DNA from: Clostridia bacterium
GTDB taxonomy: Bacteria; Bacillota; Clostridia; Christensenellales; Aristaeellaceae
DNA: 58,230 bases
Direction of reading: 5' to 3'
NCBI GenBank assembly: GCA_017463245.1
Contig: JAFTPN010000070.1
Coordinates: forward strand, 1 to 58,230
Shown here: positions 24,204 to 32,429 of the stretch, in pieces
Layout of the letters: each line of letters opens with the position of its first letter
Numbering within the stretch: position 1 is the stretch's first letter
The notes under the pieces: generated by a model
Database searches by the model: none
Told to the model about the DNA's origin: nothing
What the model saw: the letters and a program-made list of their open reading frames with translations, nothing else
Translations under genes and position numbers: made by a program

Positions 24204-24232
24204 ATTATGATAGAAGTTTTTCTACTTGTCAA
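24204..24232 (-). promoter_or_regulatory. Promoter of the sigma/DUF4349 operon
   Basis: On the minus strand TTGACA (24227-24232), 17-base spacer, CATAAT (24204-24209). Its -35 box overlaps that of the divergent MFS promoter. Confidence 0.8.
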
Positions 24233-24254
24233 CCGCCGGGGATTGTGATAGGAT
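24226..24254 (+). promoter_or_regulatory. Promoter of the MFS transporter gene
   Basis: TTGTCA (24226-24231), 17-base spacer, TAGGAT (24249-24254); a GATAAT at 24252 is an alternative -10. It is back-to-back with the minus-strand sigma promoter. Confidence 0.55.
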
Positions 24255-24285
24255 AATTCGAGTTTTACGAATGAGGTGCTTGCAT

Positions 24286-25449
24286 ATGGTACTGCTTGCT
24301 GTAATTTACCTGGCCTTCATCGCCCTGGGCTTTCCGGACAGCCTGCTGGGCGCTGCCTGGCCGATGATGCGTGTGGATATCGCCGCGCCCCTGTCCATGG
24401 CGGGAGCGGTGAGCATGGTGTGCTCTGCGGGAACGATCTGCTCCAGCCTGATGTCCAGCCGGGTGGTGAACCGCTTTGGTACGGGCAGGGTTACGCTGCT
24501 GTCCACCGCGCTGACCGCCGTGGCCATGATCGGCTATGCGCTGGCGCCTGCCCCCTGGCTGCTGTTTGTGGCGGCGATCCCGCTGGGGCTGGGCGCAGGT
24601 GCGGTGGATGCAGCGCTGAATAACTACGTTGCCCTGCACTACGAGGCCAAGCATATGTCCTGGCTGCATTGCTGCTGGGGTGTGGGCTGCTCCATTGGCC
24701 CCATGATCCTGGCGGGGTGCATTGCGGGCGGCCTGGGCTGGCGCATGGGCTATGGCATTGTGATCGCCCTGCAATTCCTGCTGGTGGCGGTGATGGCTGC
24801 CACCCAGAAGCTGTGGAAGGCAGAGAACGCCTCGCCCATCGCTCACGAGGCAGCGGAGCAGAAATTCCTCACCAATGGTCAGGCGCTGAAGCTCCCCGGC
24901 ATGAAGGCGGTGCTGTTCACCTTCTTCTGCTACTGCGCGGCGGAAAGCTCCATGATCCTGTGGACGGCCAGCTATGCGGAGTTCCTGGGCGTGACCAAGG
25001 ATCAGGCCAGCTTTGCCTCCAGCCTGTTCTTTGTGGGCATCACGGTGGGGCGCGGGCTGAATGGCTTCCTGGCCATGCGCTACACCAGCAAGCAGCTGAT
25101 CCGCACGGGCATCGTGCTGATGCTGGCGGGCATAGCGATCCTCTTCCTGCCCCTGGGCTATGCGGGCTGCCTGCTGGGTGTGGCGGTGATCGGCCTGGGC
25201 TGCGCCCCGGTGTACCCCTGCACCATTCACGAAACGCCCCACCGCTTTGGCGCATCTGCCTCCCAGGCGGCCACAGGCTTGCAAATGGCCTTTGCCTACA
25301 CCGGCTCCACCTTTATGCCGCCGCTGATGGGTCTGCTTACCAATGTGACGGGCATGGGCATCCTGCCCCTGTGGATGCTGGGGCTGACGGGCACCATGCT
25401 GGTGTGCAATGAAATGGTGAACAAGCGTACGATTCAAACTGAAAATTGA
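24286..25449 (+). CDS. Major facilitator superfamily transporter
   Basis: 387 residues with about 12 hydrophobic segments. It opens with YLAFIALGFPDSLLGAAWP, as in the FucP/YfkF-like sugar or unknown-substrate MFS group. The loop 2-3 motif is SSRVVNRFGTGRV, and a cytoplasmic mid-loop separates the two six-helix halves. ATG 24286 follows GAGGTG by eight bases. It is monocistronic and divergent from the sigma operon. The substrate cannot be assigned. Confidence 0.85.
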   Translation: MVLLAVIYLAFIALGFPDSLLGAAWPMMRVDIAAPLSMAGAVSMVCSAGTICSSLMSSRVVNRFGTGRVTLLSTALTAVAMIGYALAPAPWLLFVAAIPLGLGAGAVDAALNNYVALHYEAKHMSWLHCCWGVGCSIGPMILAGCIAGGLGWRMGYGIVIALQFLLVAVMAATQKLWKAENASPIAHEAAEQKFLTNGQALKLPGMKAVLFTFFCYCAAESSMILWTASYAEFLGVTKDQASFASSLFFVGITVGRGLNGFLAMRYTSKQLIRTGIVLMLAGIAILFLPLGYAGCLLGVAVIGLGCAPVYPCTIHETPHRFGASASQAATGLQMAFAYTGSTFMPPLMGLLTNVTGMGILPLWMLGLTGTMLVCNEMVNKRTIQTEN

Positions 25450-25469
25450 GTGACGGCTAAAAAAATTAC

Positions 25470-25498
25470 TTGCTATTTTTTGAAAACAGGTCTATAAT
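25470..25498 (+). promoter_or_regulatory. Promoter of the structured RNA and zinc-ribbon gene
   Basis: TTGCTA (25470-25475), 17-base spacer, consensus TATAAT (25493-25498). Predicted start is at about 25505, exactly where the conserved GGTTGAATTC of the RNA begins. Confidence 0.85.
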
Positions 25499-25504
25499 GA
25501 GCGC

Positions 25505-25711
25505 GGTTGAATTCCTTCGGGTCTGTGGTTGCAAGCCGATGCCAGTCGCAGGCAAAGCGGTCCACGTAAGGCGCCCAAAGCGGCGCTGAGCATGGTGCGG
25601 TTTAGAAGTAAGTCCGCCCGGAGCAACGACTCCGAGAGAAGTGCGTGAGGGCGCAAATGGCGCAGAGCTACCTTCCAGGCGGCGAGTGTGGGGTCAAAAA
25701 CCAGGTCAGCC
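25505..25711 (+). ncRNA. raiA-like large structured RNA
   Basis: A 207-base GC-rich region free of ORFs lies between a near-consensus promoter and the zinc-ribbon gene. GGTTGA at 25505 can pair with TCAGCC at 25706-25711, closing the whole element. Inner landmarks are GTTGCAAGCC, GATGCCAGTCGCAGGC and GTAAGTCCGC. The length, the GGTTGAATTC start and the closing stem agree with what I recall of the raiA motif, a highly structured Clostridial RNA of unknown function. I cannot run a covariance search. RNase P, SRP, tmRNA and 6S RNA were considered and do not fit. Confidence 0.6.
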
Positions 25712-25753
25712 GGAGAATTCGCCTATCTTTACTATTCAGGGGGTTACCTAACC

Positions 25754-26035
25754 ATGTACGAAGACAAGACGCTGGTATGCAAAGACTGTGGTGCTGAGTT
25801 CGTTTTCACCGCCGGTGAGCAGGAATTCTACGCCGAAAAGGGATTCCAGAACGAGCCCACCCGCTGCCGTGCCTGCCGTCAGGCCCGCAAGGCCAGCCGC
25901 CCCGCTGCTGGCGCTCCCCGTGAGATGCACGACGCTGTGTGCGCCGAGTGCGGGAAGCCCACTCAGGTTCCTTTCCTTCCCCGTGAAGACCGTCCTGTGT
26001 ACTGCAGCGAGTGCTTTGCGGCGCGTCGTGGTTGA
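25754..26035 (+). CDS. Double zinc-ribbon protein (zf_Tbcl-like)
   Basis: 93 residues. Two treble-clef-like zinc ribbons are visible: CKDCGAEF...CRACRQ (about residues 10-41) and CAECGKPT...CSECF (about 62-87), joined by an Ala/Pro linker. The first matches the zinc-ribbon proteins common in Clostridia with the VCKDCG.EF.FT.GEQEFY pattern. Function unknown; RNA or ribosome association is plausible but not shown. ATG 25754 follows AGGGGG. It is the only gene behind the structured RNA, with a terminator 14 bases after the stop. Confidence 0.8.
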   Translation: MYEDKTLVCKDCGAEFVFTAGEQEFYAEKGFQNEPTRCRACRQARKASRPAAGAPREMHDAVCAECGKPTQVPFLPREDRPVYCSECFAARRG

Positions 26036-26049
26036 TACGCTGCGCTTTC

Positions 26050-26078
26050 AAAAAAGTGGCTCTTGGAGCCACTTTTTT
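26050..26078. terminator. Terminator after the zinc-ribbon gene
   Basis: AAAAAAGTGGCTC / GAGCCACTTTTTT perfect 13-bp stem with a three-base loop and built-in T-run. Confidence 0.95.
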
Positions 26079-26084
26079 GAGTTT

Positions 26085-26700
26085 TTGGCAGGTCGTCACT
26101 GTGTCCGGCGCAAGCGCCGTCCACGGCCGTTCCGACCTGTAAGGAATGTTTTTCGCAGAGCGAAAAACGACCCGCCCCGCCGGGAGACCCGGCGGATACG
26201 AATTGAGTCGAAGGGGCTGCGGCCCCTCCGACGCCACCCTGGGGAGGTGCTTGGTTATAGCTTGCCGGGCGATAGATGCGGTGTGCGGGCGATCACAGAT
26301 CGCCCCTACAAATGCACAGCCAGGTGACAGGGCGCGTTGTGCGGCTTTCCACCTCATCAGTCGCCTTACGGCGACAGCTTCCCCTCAAGGGGAAGCCATG
26401 GTGCATGGCCATGCAAAAGCCTTCCCCTTGAGGGGAAGGTGGCCGAAGGCCGGATGAGGTGGAACGTCACTTCCCCCGCGTCGCGGCGCAACCGTATTTG
26501 CGCCGTGACCCCTGCTCGGAGACCGCCCTGCACCGCCCTCCCCGCATGGGTTTCGAAAGGGTCGAAGACCCTTCGTGGGATTCTTAAGGGCAAAGCCCTT
26601 AAGCGGAGTCCAGAGGCAGAGCCTCTGGTAGGGGAGTCCAGAGGGGACAAAGTCCCCTCTGGCGCATATTCCTGGGTTCACGCACATAGGTTGTGTCAAC
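26085..26700. repeat. Composite intergenic repeat block before the GerMN gene
   Basis: About 600 bases without a gene. They hold GC hairpins (26110-26260), a CGATCACAGATCG palindrome (26285-26309), a family A element (26349-26462), a GTCGCGGCGCAA...TTGCGCCGTGAC unit (26476-26512), and GAAGGGTC/GACCC, CAGAGGC/GCCTCTG and CCAGAGGGG/CCCCTCTGG hairpins (26540-26665). All recur elsewhere in the window. Confidence 0.75.
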
Positions 26701-26723
26701 CAAGATGCGAGGAGGCAGGAAAG

Positions 26724-27758
26724 GTGAAGCTGAATGTGAAGCGGGCGGATCTGGAACGGATCCTGATTGTGTGCGCGGCGGCGCTGGTGGTGGTGCTGGC
26801 GCTGCGGGGCGGTGGGGAGAAGCAGGTGGAGATGGTGTATGAGGAGCCGCCGCTGACGGTGACGGAGACCTCTGCCGGAGCCTCGGATGTGGAGATGCAG
26901 TCCACCGTGTGCTGGTATGAGGATGGGGACGGCTATCTGGTGCCGGTGACCCGGCAGGTGCCTAAGCAGGACGGCGTGGCCAAGGCCACCCTGGCGCTGA
27001 TGGTCAAGTCCAGTGAGAACGACCTGGCCGCCGCCCGCATGGGCTTGACCAATGTGATCCCCGAGGGTGTGACCTTCGACCTGGATATTTCGGGTGGTCA
27101 GGCGCGGCTGGACATGAGCAAGGAAGCCCTGAACTGCGCCTCGGCCGAGGAAGAACTGCTGATGGTGCATGGCGCGGCGGCGGCTCTGTGCGGCTTTGAC
27201 ACGGTGGAGGAGGTCAGCTTCCTGTTCGATGGGCAGAAGCGCAGCCGCCTGACCCACGGCACGGATGTGAGCGGCGTGTTTACCGAAAACGTGGTGAACC
27301 TGGAGAGCGTGACCACCATGGCCTCGGGCTATGCGGATCAGGTGCAGCTGTACTTCCCCTCCGCCAGCGGACGGCTGCTGGTGCCTGTGACCCGCACGGT
27401 GTTCTCACCGGCGGATATCTCCACCGCCATTCTGGAGCTGGCCAAAGGCCCCAAGACCGACAGCGGCCTGGAACGCCCCCTGCCGGAGGGCTGCGGCATC
27501 AAGTCGGTGAAGGTGAAAAACGGCACCGCTACCATTGACTTCAGCCAGGAGTTCATCAACGTGACCCAGCAGGATGATGGCGGCCAGCAGGCCATCCGTG
27601 CGGTGCTGTTCACCGCCAGCCAGTTCCCCGGCGTGAAGAAGGTGGAGATCCTGGTGGACGGCCAGCCCTACACCCCTGCGCCGGAGACGGCAACCACGTT
27701 CCTGAATGCGGCTGAGGAAGTCATGGCGCAGTACCCGGGCGTGATCGAAATAGACTAA
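26724..27758 (+). CDS. GerMN domain protein
   Basis: 344 residues starting at GTG 26724, eight bases after a perfect AGGAGG; no closer ATG fits. A membrane anchor spans residues 11-27. Two GerMN repeats follow (about 65-180 and 205-335), each with a LVPVTR segment and a later DFSQEFIN- or DMSKEAL-type strand. GerMN domains occur in the spore protein GerM, which helps anchor the engulfment channel. It precedes recO by 56 bases. Confidence 0.85.
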   Translation: MKLNVKRADLERILIVCAAALVVVLALRGGGEKQVEMVYEEPPLTVTETSAGASDVEMQSTVCWYEDGDGYLVPVTRQVPKQDGVAKATLALMVKSSENDLAAARMGLTNVIPEGVTFDLDISGGQARLDMSKEALNCASAEEELLMVHGAAAALCGFDTVEEVSFLFDGQKRSRLTHGTDVSGVFTENVVNLESVTTMASGYADQVQLYFPSASGRLLVPVTRTVFSPADISTAILELAKGPKTDSGLERPLPEGCGIKSVKVKNGTATIDFSQEFINVTQQDDGGQQAIRAVLFTASQFPGVKKVEILVDGQPYTPAPETATTFLNAAEEVMAQYPGVIEID

Positions 27759-27814
27759 GCAGGAAACCGCACCTTTCGGGGCGAATGCAATACTGAAGAA
27801 AAGGAGGTGCGCCC

Positions 27815-28543
27815 ATGCGGCAGACGGAACACACGGCCATTGTGCTGCGCTATGCCAACTACCGGGACAACGACCGGATGCTGACCCTGTTCAGTCCCAC
27901 CCGCGGGCGCATCGAGGCGCTGGCACGGGGGTGCAGGCGGCCAAAGTCCGCGCTGCTCAACGCCAGCGAGCTGTTTGCCCTGGGGGATTACGAGTGCTAC
28001 GAGCGGGGCGGCCGGATGACGGTCACCTCCGCCACGCTGATCGAGACCTTCTACCCTCTGCGGGCTGACTTCGACCGGCTGGCCTGCGGCACGTACCTGC
28101 TGAATCTGGCAGAAGCCGCCGTGCAGCCGGGTGAGCCGGATCAGGAGCTGTTTATGCTGCTTTTGCACACGCTGAGTCGGCTGACCTTCTCCGACCAGGA
28201 GTGGAAGCCGCTGCTGGCGGGGTTCCTGCTGCACTATGCGGCCTGCCAGGGTACCAAGCCGCGGCTGAACCATTGCGTGCATTGCAGCAAGCGGCTGACG
28301 GAGACCGAGCAGGTGTATTTTGATCAGGCAGAGGGCGGTCTGTGCTGCCACGACTGCCACACCCAGGGGCAGACCGCCGTTTCGGTGGCGCAAGCCCGCT
28401 GGATGCGCCACGCCCTGGAGACCGGCGCTTCCGCCTGGGTGAACGAGCCGGATCGCTACGCGCCCTTCACGCTGCTGCGGGGCTTTGTGGAAAGCCGGGT
28501 GGATAAACCGATTCGGGTAGCCAGCATGCTGCCAAAGGAGTGA
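27815..28543 (+). CDS. recO: DNA repair protein RecO
   Basis: 242 residues. The N-terminal OB-fold opens TAIVLRYANYRDNDRMLTLFS and continues IEALARGCRRPKS. The helical C-terminal domain carries the zinc site CVHC...CCHDC. RecO loads RecA together with RecR on SSB-coated DNA. AAAAGGAGG precedes ATG 27815. An acetyltransferase gene follows after six bases, so the two are cotranscribed. Confidence 0.95.
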   Translation: MRQTEHTAIVLRYANYRDNDRMLTLFSPTRGRIEALARGCRRPKSALLNASELFALGDYECYERGGRMTVTSATLIETFYPLRADFDRLACGTYLLNLAEAAVQPGEPDQELFMLLLHTLSRLTFSDQEWKPLLAGFLLHYAACQGTKPRLNHCVHCSKRLTETEQVYFDQAEGGLCCHDCHTQGQTAVSVAQARWMRHALETGASAWVNEPDRYAPFTLLRGFVESRVDKPIRVASMLPKE

Positions 28544-28549
28544 CCAAGG

Positions 28550-29041
28550 ATGCCCATTGCAGGAATCGAGCAGCCCAGCCTGCTCCCGGTGGATGATGGC
28601 CTGCGGCTGCGGAAATACGACGGCGTGGATGATTTCGCCCTGGCCTGGTATCAGGACGAGGAGCTGGTGTGGCTGGTAGACGGCGTGCGCCGCGCCTATG
28701 ATGCGGAGACGCTGAACAGGATGTACACCTACCTGAACGACCACGGCGAGCTGTACTGGATCGAGGTGGAAGAGAACGGCGCATGGCGCCCCATTGGGGA
28801 CGTGACCTTCTGGCAGGAGGATATGCCCATCGTGATCGGCGAGGCGGCATACCGCGGCAAGGGCATTGGCCGCCGGGTGATCGCTGCGCTGGTGCAGCGT
28901 GGGCGGGAACTGGGGTACGAGTGCCTCCGCGTGGAGGAGATCTACGACTGGAACGAAGGCTCCCGCCGGTGCTTCGAGAGCCTGGGCTTCCACGCCTGCG
29001 AAAAGACGGACAAGGGCAGCAGCTATGTGCTGGAATGTTGA
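28550..29041 (+). CDS. GNAT-family N-acetyltransferase
   Basis: 163 residues. The acetyl-CoA-binding motif A is YRGKGIGRRVIAALV, followed by the conserved YDWNEGSRRCFESLGF helix-strand. An N-terminal extension of about 30 residues precedes the GNAT core. Acceptor unknown; protein N-terminus, aminoglycoside and amino-acid acceptors all occur in the family. It lies six bases after recO and ends just before a terminator. Confidence 0.85.
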   Translation: MPIAGIEQPSLLPVDDGLRLRKYDGVDDFALAWYQDEELVWLVDGVRRAYDAETLNRMYTYLNDHGELYWIEVEENGAWRPIGDVTFWQEDMPIVIGEAAYRGKGIGRRVIAALVQRGRELGYECLRVEEIYDWNEGSRRCFESLGFHACEKTDKGSSYVLEC

Positions 29042-29048
29042 CACGGGC

Positions 29049-29082
29049 AGGCTTCCTCAAGGGAGGGAGCCTTCCTTTTTTT
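29049..29082 (+). terminator. Terminator after the recO-GNAT pair
   Basis: AGGCTTCCTC / GAGGGAGCCT stem with one G-U pair, four-base loop and a seven-T run. Confidence 0.85.
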
Positions 29083-29144
29083 GTGCCGACAGGGAAAATG
29101 TAGTAAATTTGTTACAAGTATTACGTGATTTTTGATGTTAAATA

Positions 29145-29153
29145 TGTTATAAT
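29145..29153 (+). promoter_or_regulatory. Extended -10 promoter of the SH3-protein gene
   Basis: TGTTATAAT is an extended -10 box (TATAAT at 29148-29153). No good -35 is seen at 17 bases. A TGTTAC-AAG-TATTAC direct repeat lies just upstream at 29110-29124. Confidence 0.6.
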
Positions 29154-29186
29154 GATTACGAAAATATTTCGATGGAGGCGTGGCAA

Positions 29187-30311
29187 ATGAAAAAGCTTTT
29201 CTGCATCGTGAGTATCCTGCTGGCGTTGATGCTGATGCCGGTCATTGCCCTTGCGCAGACGCAGGAGGAGTGGAATTTGTCGTGCAACAATAAAACGTCC
29301 GGCTCGACTACTGTTTATAAGACAGATGCAAAGGACGAGATAAAAGAAACGATCTCCGCAAACACGTATGTCAAGATTCAGGGTAGCGGTACTGATGGAC
29401 TATGTGTTATTACTTACATGGTAAATGGAAGGAAAAGCACTGGGTTGGTAAAGAGAAGTAACTTGGTAAGTTGCTCCTCTCAGGTTCGTGGATCAAATGG
29501 AATTGCAGATAATGTCCATGAGCTTGACCCCAATCACGATGAAATTCTGAAAAACAACAAAGTGATCACCGTTGCCGAAAGCTTATTGCAAAGCGGAACG
29601 ACGGACTATTCCGACTTGACCTTTGAATTGCCGGATTCCCCCGCCGCACAGGCCGCCCAGGCCACCGCAGGCAGGAAGTCCGCAGACAAGCAGCAGGATT
29701 CGCCCGCCGAAGTTCAGCCCTCTGTGGAAGCGAGCCAGCCTGCAAGCACCGCGCAGAAGAAATCGACAAATACCACACAGAAGAAGTCTGCAAGCACCAC
29801 CAGCCAGTCCACCCGGAAAACCACCACCAAGGGCGAAAAACTGGATATGTCCCTCACCATGGACGTGCCGGAGGGCGGCCAGCTGGCGGTGATCTACACC
29901 CCCAACACCGGCAAGTGTTCCCTGAGGGAGAAGGCTTCCAACAGCAGCAAGCTCATCAAGCAGTGCAAGGCCGGGCATCTGGTGCTGGTGCTGGAAAAGG
30001 GCAGCCAGTTCACCAAGATCAACGACAACGGCTACGTGGGCTATGTGCAAACCCGCTGCCTGCAGTTCTTCGATGAGCTGCCGGAGGCCATTGGCACCGC
30101 CAAGCTATCCTACAATGGCAAGGCTACGGGCGGCACCACCGTCAACGTGCGGCACACCGCCAGCAAAAAGAGCCGCAAGGTGGAGGAATGGCGCACTGGC
30201 ACCACGGTCACGGTGTTCAGCTATGCCGACGGCTGGTATGAGATCGAACACGATGGCGTGTACGGCTATGTGATGGATGAATTCCTGACCATGGACACCG
30301 CCCGGGAATAA
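29187..30311 (+). CDS. Secreted protein with two bacterial SH3 domains
   Basis: 374 residues with a Sec signal peptide (about 1-23, ending VIALAQ). An N-terminal region of unknown fold (30-150) is followed by a Ser/Thr/Lys-rich linker (about 160-225) and two SH3b-type domains (about 230-295 and 305-370). The latter are marked by CSLREKASNSSKLIKQC and NVRHTASKKSRKVEEW. SH3b domains commonly bind peptidoglycan. ATG 29187 follows GGAGG. The first third is AT-richer than the rest, hinting at a mosaic gene. Confidence 0.8.
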   Translation: MKKLFCIVSILLALMLMPVIALAQTQEEWNLSCNNKTSGSTTVYKTDAKDEIKETISANTYVKIQGSGTDGLCVITYMVNGRKSTGLVKRSNLVSCSSQVRGSNGIADNVHELDPNHDEILKNNKVITVAESLLQSGTTDYSDLTFELPDSPAAQAAQATAGRKSADKQQDSPAEVQPSVEASQPASTAQKKSTNTTQKKSASTTSQSTRKTTTKGEKLDMSLTMDVPEGGQLAVIYTPNTGKCSLREKASNSSKLIKQCKAGHLVLVLEKGSQFTKINDNGYVGYVQTRCLQFFDELPEAIGTAKLSYNGKATGGTTVNVRHTASKKSRKVEEWRTGTTVTVFSYADGWYEIEHDGVYGYVMDEFLTMDTARE

Positions 30312-30320
30312 CAAAGCAAA

Positions 30321-30346
30321 GGCTCCCTCGCGTGAGGGAGCCTTTT
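30321..30346. terminator. Terminator between convergent genes
   Basis: GGCTCCCTC / GAGGGAGCC stem with a four-base loop and TTTT; it can also serve the minus-strand gene ending at 30358. Confidence 0.8.
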
Positions 30347-30357
30347 GCGTGGGCGAT

Positions 30358-30645
30358 TTAGTTTTCCTTGGCGGTGTTGGCGGCGATCTGCGCCAGGTAC
30401 TGGTTGTTCTGCTGGGTCTTTTCGATCAGCTCGCCGAAGCCGTACATCAGCAGCGCGCTGAGCCACAGGCCAATGAAAATGATGATCAAAGAGGGGATCA
30501 TGGCCAGCAGGATCGTCGTGGGGCTGGTGTTGGCGGTTTCCGCAGACAGGAACGGCACCAGCAGCATGAGCGCTACCAGCACGAGTCCCACCCAGAAAAG
30601 CACCTTGGACAGCACCTTGATCTTTTTGCCAATGTTCTTGAACAT
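30358..30645 (-). CDS. Small membrane protein of unknown function
   Basis: 95 residues with two membrane helices (about 14-34 and 46-68), a basic N-terminus MFKNIGKKIKVLSK and a Gln/Asn/Ala-rich tail that may form a coiled coil (QQNNQYLAQIAANTAKEN). It resembles small Clostridial proteins encoded near zinc-ribbon or SHOCT-type genes, but no family is certain. It has its own near-consensus promoter and is monocistronic. Confidence 0.65.
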   Translation of the reverse strand: MFKNIGKKIKVLSKVLFWVGLVLVALMLLVPFLSAETANTSPTTILLAMIPSLIIIFIGLWLSALLMYGFGELIEKTQQNNQYLAQIAANTAKEN

Positions 30646-30675
30646 AATGCAGCCTCCCTTGCTTCGTGTGCTGTT

Positions 30676-30704
30676 ATCATAGCATAGGGCAAAAGAGTTG
30701 TCAA
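30676..30704 (-). promoter_or_regulatory. Promoter of the small membrane protein
   Basis: Minus strand TTGACA (30699-30704), 17-base spacer, TATGAT (30676-30681). Confidence 0.85.
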
Positions 30705-30762
30705 ATTCTGCATCCTTTTGGTGGGTTTCATGCGTCTATATAAGCGAAAGGGGGTGGAATGC

Positions 30763-31275
30763 ATGGCGGACGCAAGCGCAGGCCGAGCCAGCGAGGCGCT
30801 GGTGGTGGAATGGATGGCGCAGTATGGCACCGATGTGAAGCGCCTGTGCCTGATGCTGCTGAAGGACTTGCCCCTGGCAGAGGATGCAGCTCAGGAGACC
30901 TTCCTCAAGGCTTGGCGGAGCTATGCCGGCTTCCGCCAGGAGGCCGGGGAAAAGACCTGGCTGATGCACATTGCCCTGAATGTGTGCCGGGATATGCTGC
31001 GCACCCATTGGTTCCGCAGGTTTGACCGCCGCATCACGCCCGAAGAGCTGCCCCTGGCCTATGACCCTGCCTGGCCTGACCCCACCCTGGCGGCGGCCAT
31101 TGCCGCCCTGCCCCTGCACCAGCGGGAGGCCATTCTATTGCGGTACTGGCAGGGCATGGAGGTGGGGGAGATTGCACGGACAATGGGCTGCAGTATCAAT
31201 ACCGTGAAGTCCAACCTGCAGCGCGGCAAACGAAGGCTGAAGGAACGACTGGAAAGGTGGTATTACGATGAATGA
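30763..31275 (+). CDS. ECF-type RNA polymerase sigma factor
   Basis: 170 residues. Region 2 reads LPLAEDAAQETFLKAWRSY, region 4 LRYWQGMEVGEIARTMGCSI followed by NTVKSNLQRGKRRLKERL. ATG 30763 has a strong AGGGGGTGG site; upstream in-frame ATGs lack one. The stop overlaps the following anti-sigma-like gene by eight bases. This is the second sigma/membrane-protein pair in the window. Confidence 0.9.
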   Translation: MADASAGRASEALVVEWMAQYGTDVKRLCLMLLKDLPLAEDAAQETFLKAWRSYAGFRQEAGEKTWLMHIALNVCRDMLRTHWFRRFDRRITPEELPLAYDPAWPDPTLAAAIAALPLHQREAILLRYWQGMEVGEIARTMGCSINTVKSNLQRGKRRLKERLERWYYDE

Positions 31276-32395
31276 TGCCATGAAGAAGAACCTCGATCGC
31301 CAGCTTTCCCGTGTGCAATGGACGGCAGAAGATTCCAAGGCGGTTTGCTGCCGGATGCGTGAGGAAACGGAAGGGGCAAAGAGAAAGTGGCCGACAGGGT
31401 TTGCGCTGGTGGCGGTATTGATGATGGCAGCCACGGTGGCGCTGGCTGTGTCCAGCCAGGCGGGCATGCTGGACTTTCTGCACCACTTCAATGCCTACAT
31501 CCCAGGTGACGCCCAGACCTATGTGCAGAAGGACGTGGCAGTCTTTGACCATGAGCTGGTCACCGTGCAGGTGCGGGAGAGCTATTACGATGGGCGAACC
31601 CTGCGCCTGACGCTGGACATGGTGCCGAAGGAGGCAAATATGCTGCTTCTGGGCAGTACGGCAAGGTTCGACGATGCCTGGCAGGAGGTGATCGGCCTGG
31701 ATGATGCGGCGGGTGACCTGGCTGACACCCGTCAGGTGGAGGACATGGTTTCTCCCGATACGAAGCTCTACCGGGTCGCGGTGGAAGGAAAAACAGCAGG
31801 TGTGTGGCCGTTCGCTCCTGGTCAGACTGCTTTTGAAAATGCTGTTCTCGATCCAGAAACCGGCGTGCTGACCGTCTACCATCAGGAACTGTTCAGCGAT
31901 GATCAGCCGAAGCGCACGGTGGAATTTGAGGTGACGCTCTCGAAATATCCTGGCGAGGTGAAGGACGGGGCAGTGTATGCGCATACGCTGGAGGTGACCT
32001 CCGCAGCCAAGAAAACGCCGACCTATGAGAGCGAAGCGGTGGTGGATTACCCCCAGGCCGGGGCGCAGATCAACAGGCTGCTGCTGGAGGTGAAGCCCCA
32101 GGAAATCTACTATTTCATTGAGTTTACAGCGCCGGAGTATCAGCTAACGCCCCACAGAACCAGCAGCGCTGTGCTGTTTGAGTTTGTTGATGCAGCCTCT
32201 CCGGCGAAAAGGCTGCCCTATGGCCTGGTAGGCACCTACGGCGTGCGGCGGGTGGGCGAAGACCAGTATGTGCAATGGGGAACCCTTGGGCGGGATGAGC
32301 TGCACGACAGCTACCTGCTCCGGGCCCACGACGCGGACGACTTCACCCGCTACGAGACCATGAGCATTCCTGTGACATTGGTGAACGATGAATAA
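31268..32395 (+). CDS. Anti-sigma-factor-like single-pass membrane protein
   Basis: 375 residues. A cytoplasmic segment (1-42), one membrane helix (about 43-62) and a large extracytoplasmic beta-rich region (65-375) resemble DUF4179-type proteins encoded after Clostridial ECF sigma factors. There is no obvious zinc-binding HxxxCxxC motif in the cytoplasmic part. Translation is coupled to the sigma factor by overlap. The anti-sigma function is inferred from position and topology. Confidence 0.7.
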   Translation: MNDAMKKNLDRQLSRVQWTAEDSKAVCCRMREETEGAKRKWPTGFALVAVLMMAATVALAVSSQAGMLDFLHHFNAYIPGDAQTYVQKDVAVFDHELVTVQVRESYYDGRTLRLTLDMVPKEANMLLLGSTARFDDAWQEVIGLDDAAGDLADTRQVEDMVSPDTKLYRVAVEGKTAGVWPFAPGQTAFENAVLDPETGVLTVYHQELFSDDQPKRTVEFEVTLSKYPGEVKDGAVYAHTLEVTSAAKKTPTYESEAVVDYPQAGAQINRLLLEVKPQEIYYFIEFTAPEYQLTPHRTSSAVLFEFVDAASPAKRLPYGLVGTYGVRRVGEDQYVQWGTLGRDELHDSYLLRAHDADDFTRYETMSIPVTLVNDE

Positions 32396-32403
32396 GGCAA
32401 AGC

Positions 32404-32422
32404 CCCCGCCAAGTTGGCGGGG
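32404..32422. terminator. Terminator between convergent genes
   Basis: CCCCGCCAA / TTGGCGGGG with a single-base centre; it lies between the anti-sigma-like gene and the minus-strand methyltransferase. Confidence 0.65.
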
Positions 32423-32429
32423 TCATGTT

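Noticed and set aside
26337-26723. N-terminal extension of the GerMN protein
   Set aside because: It translates family A and other repeats. GTG 26724 has a perfect AGGAGG and is followed directly by the membrane anchor.
29110-29124. Classical WalR box
   Set aside because: The hexamer spacing is three bases, not five, so the WalR consensus is not met.
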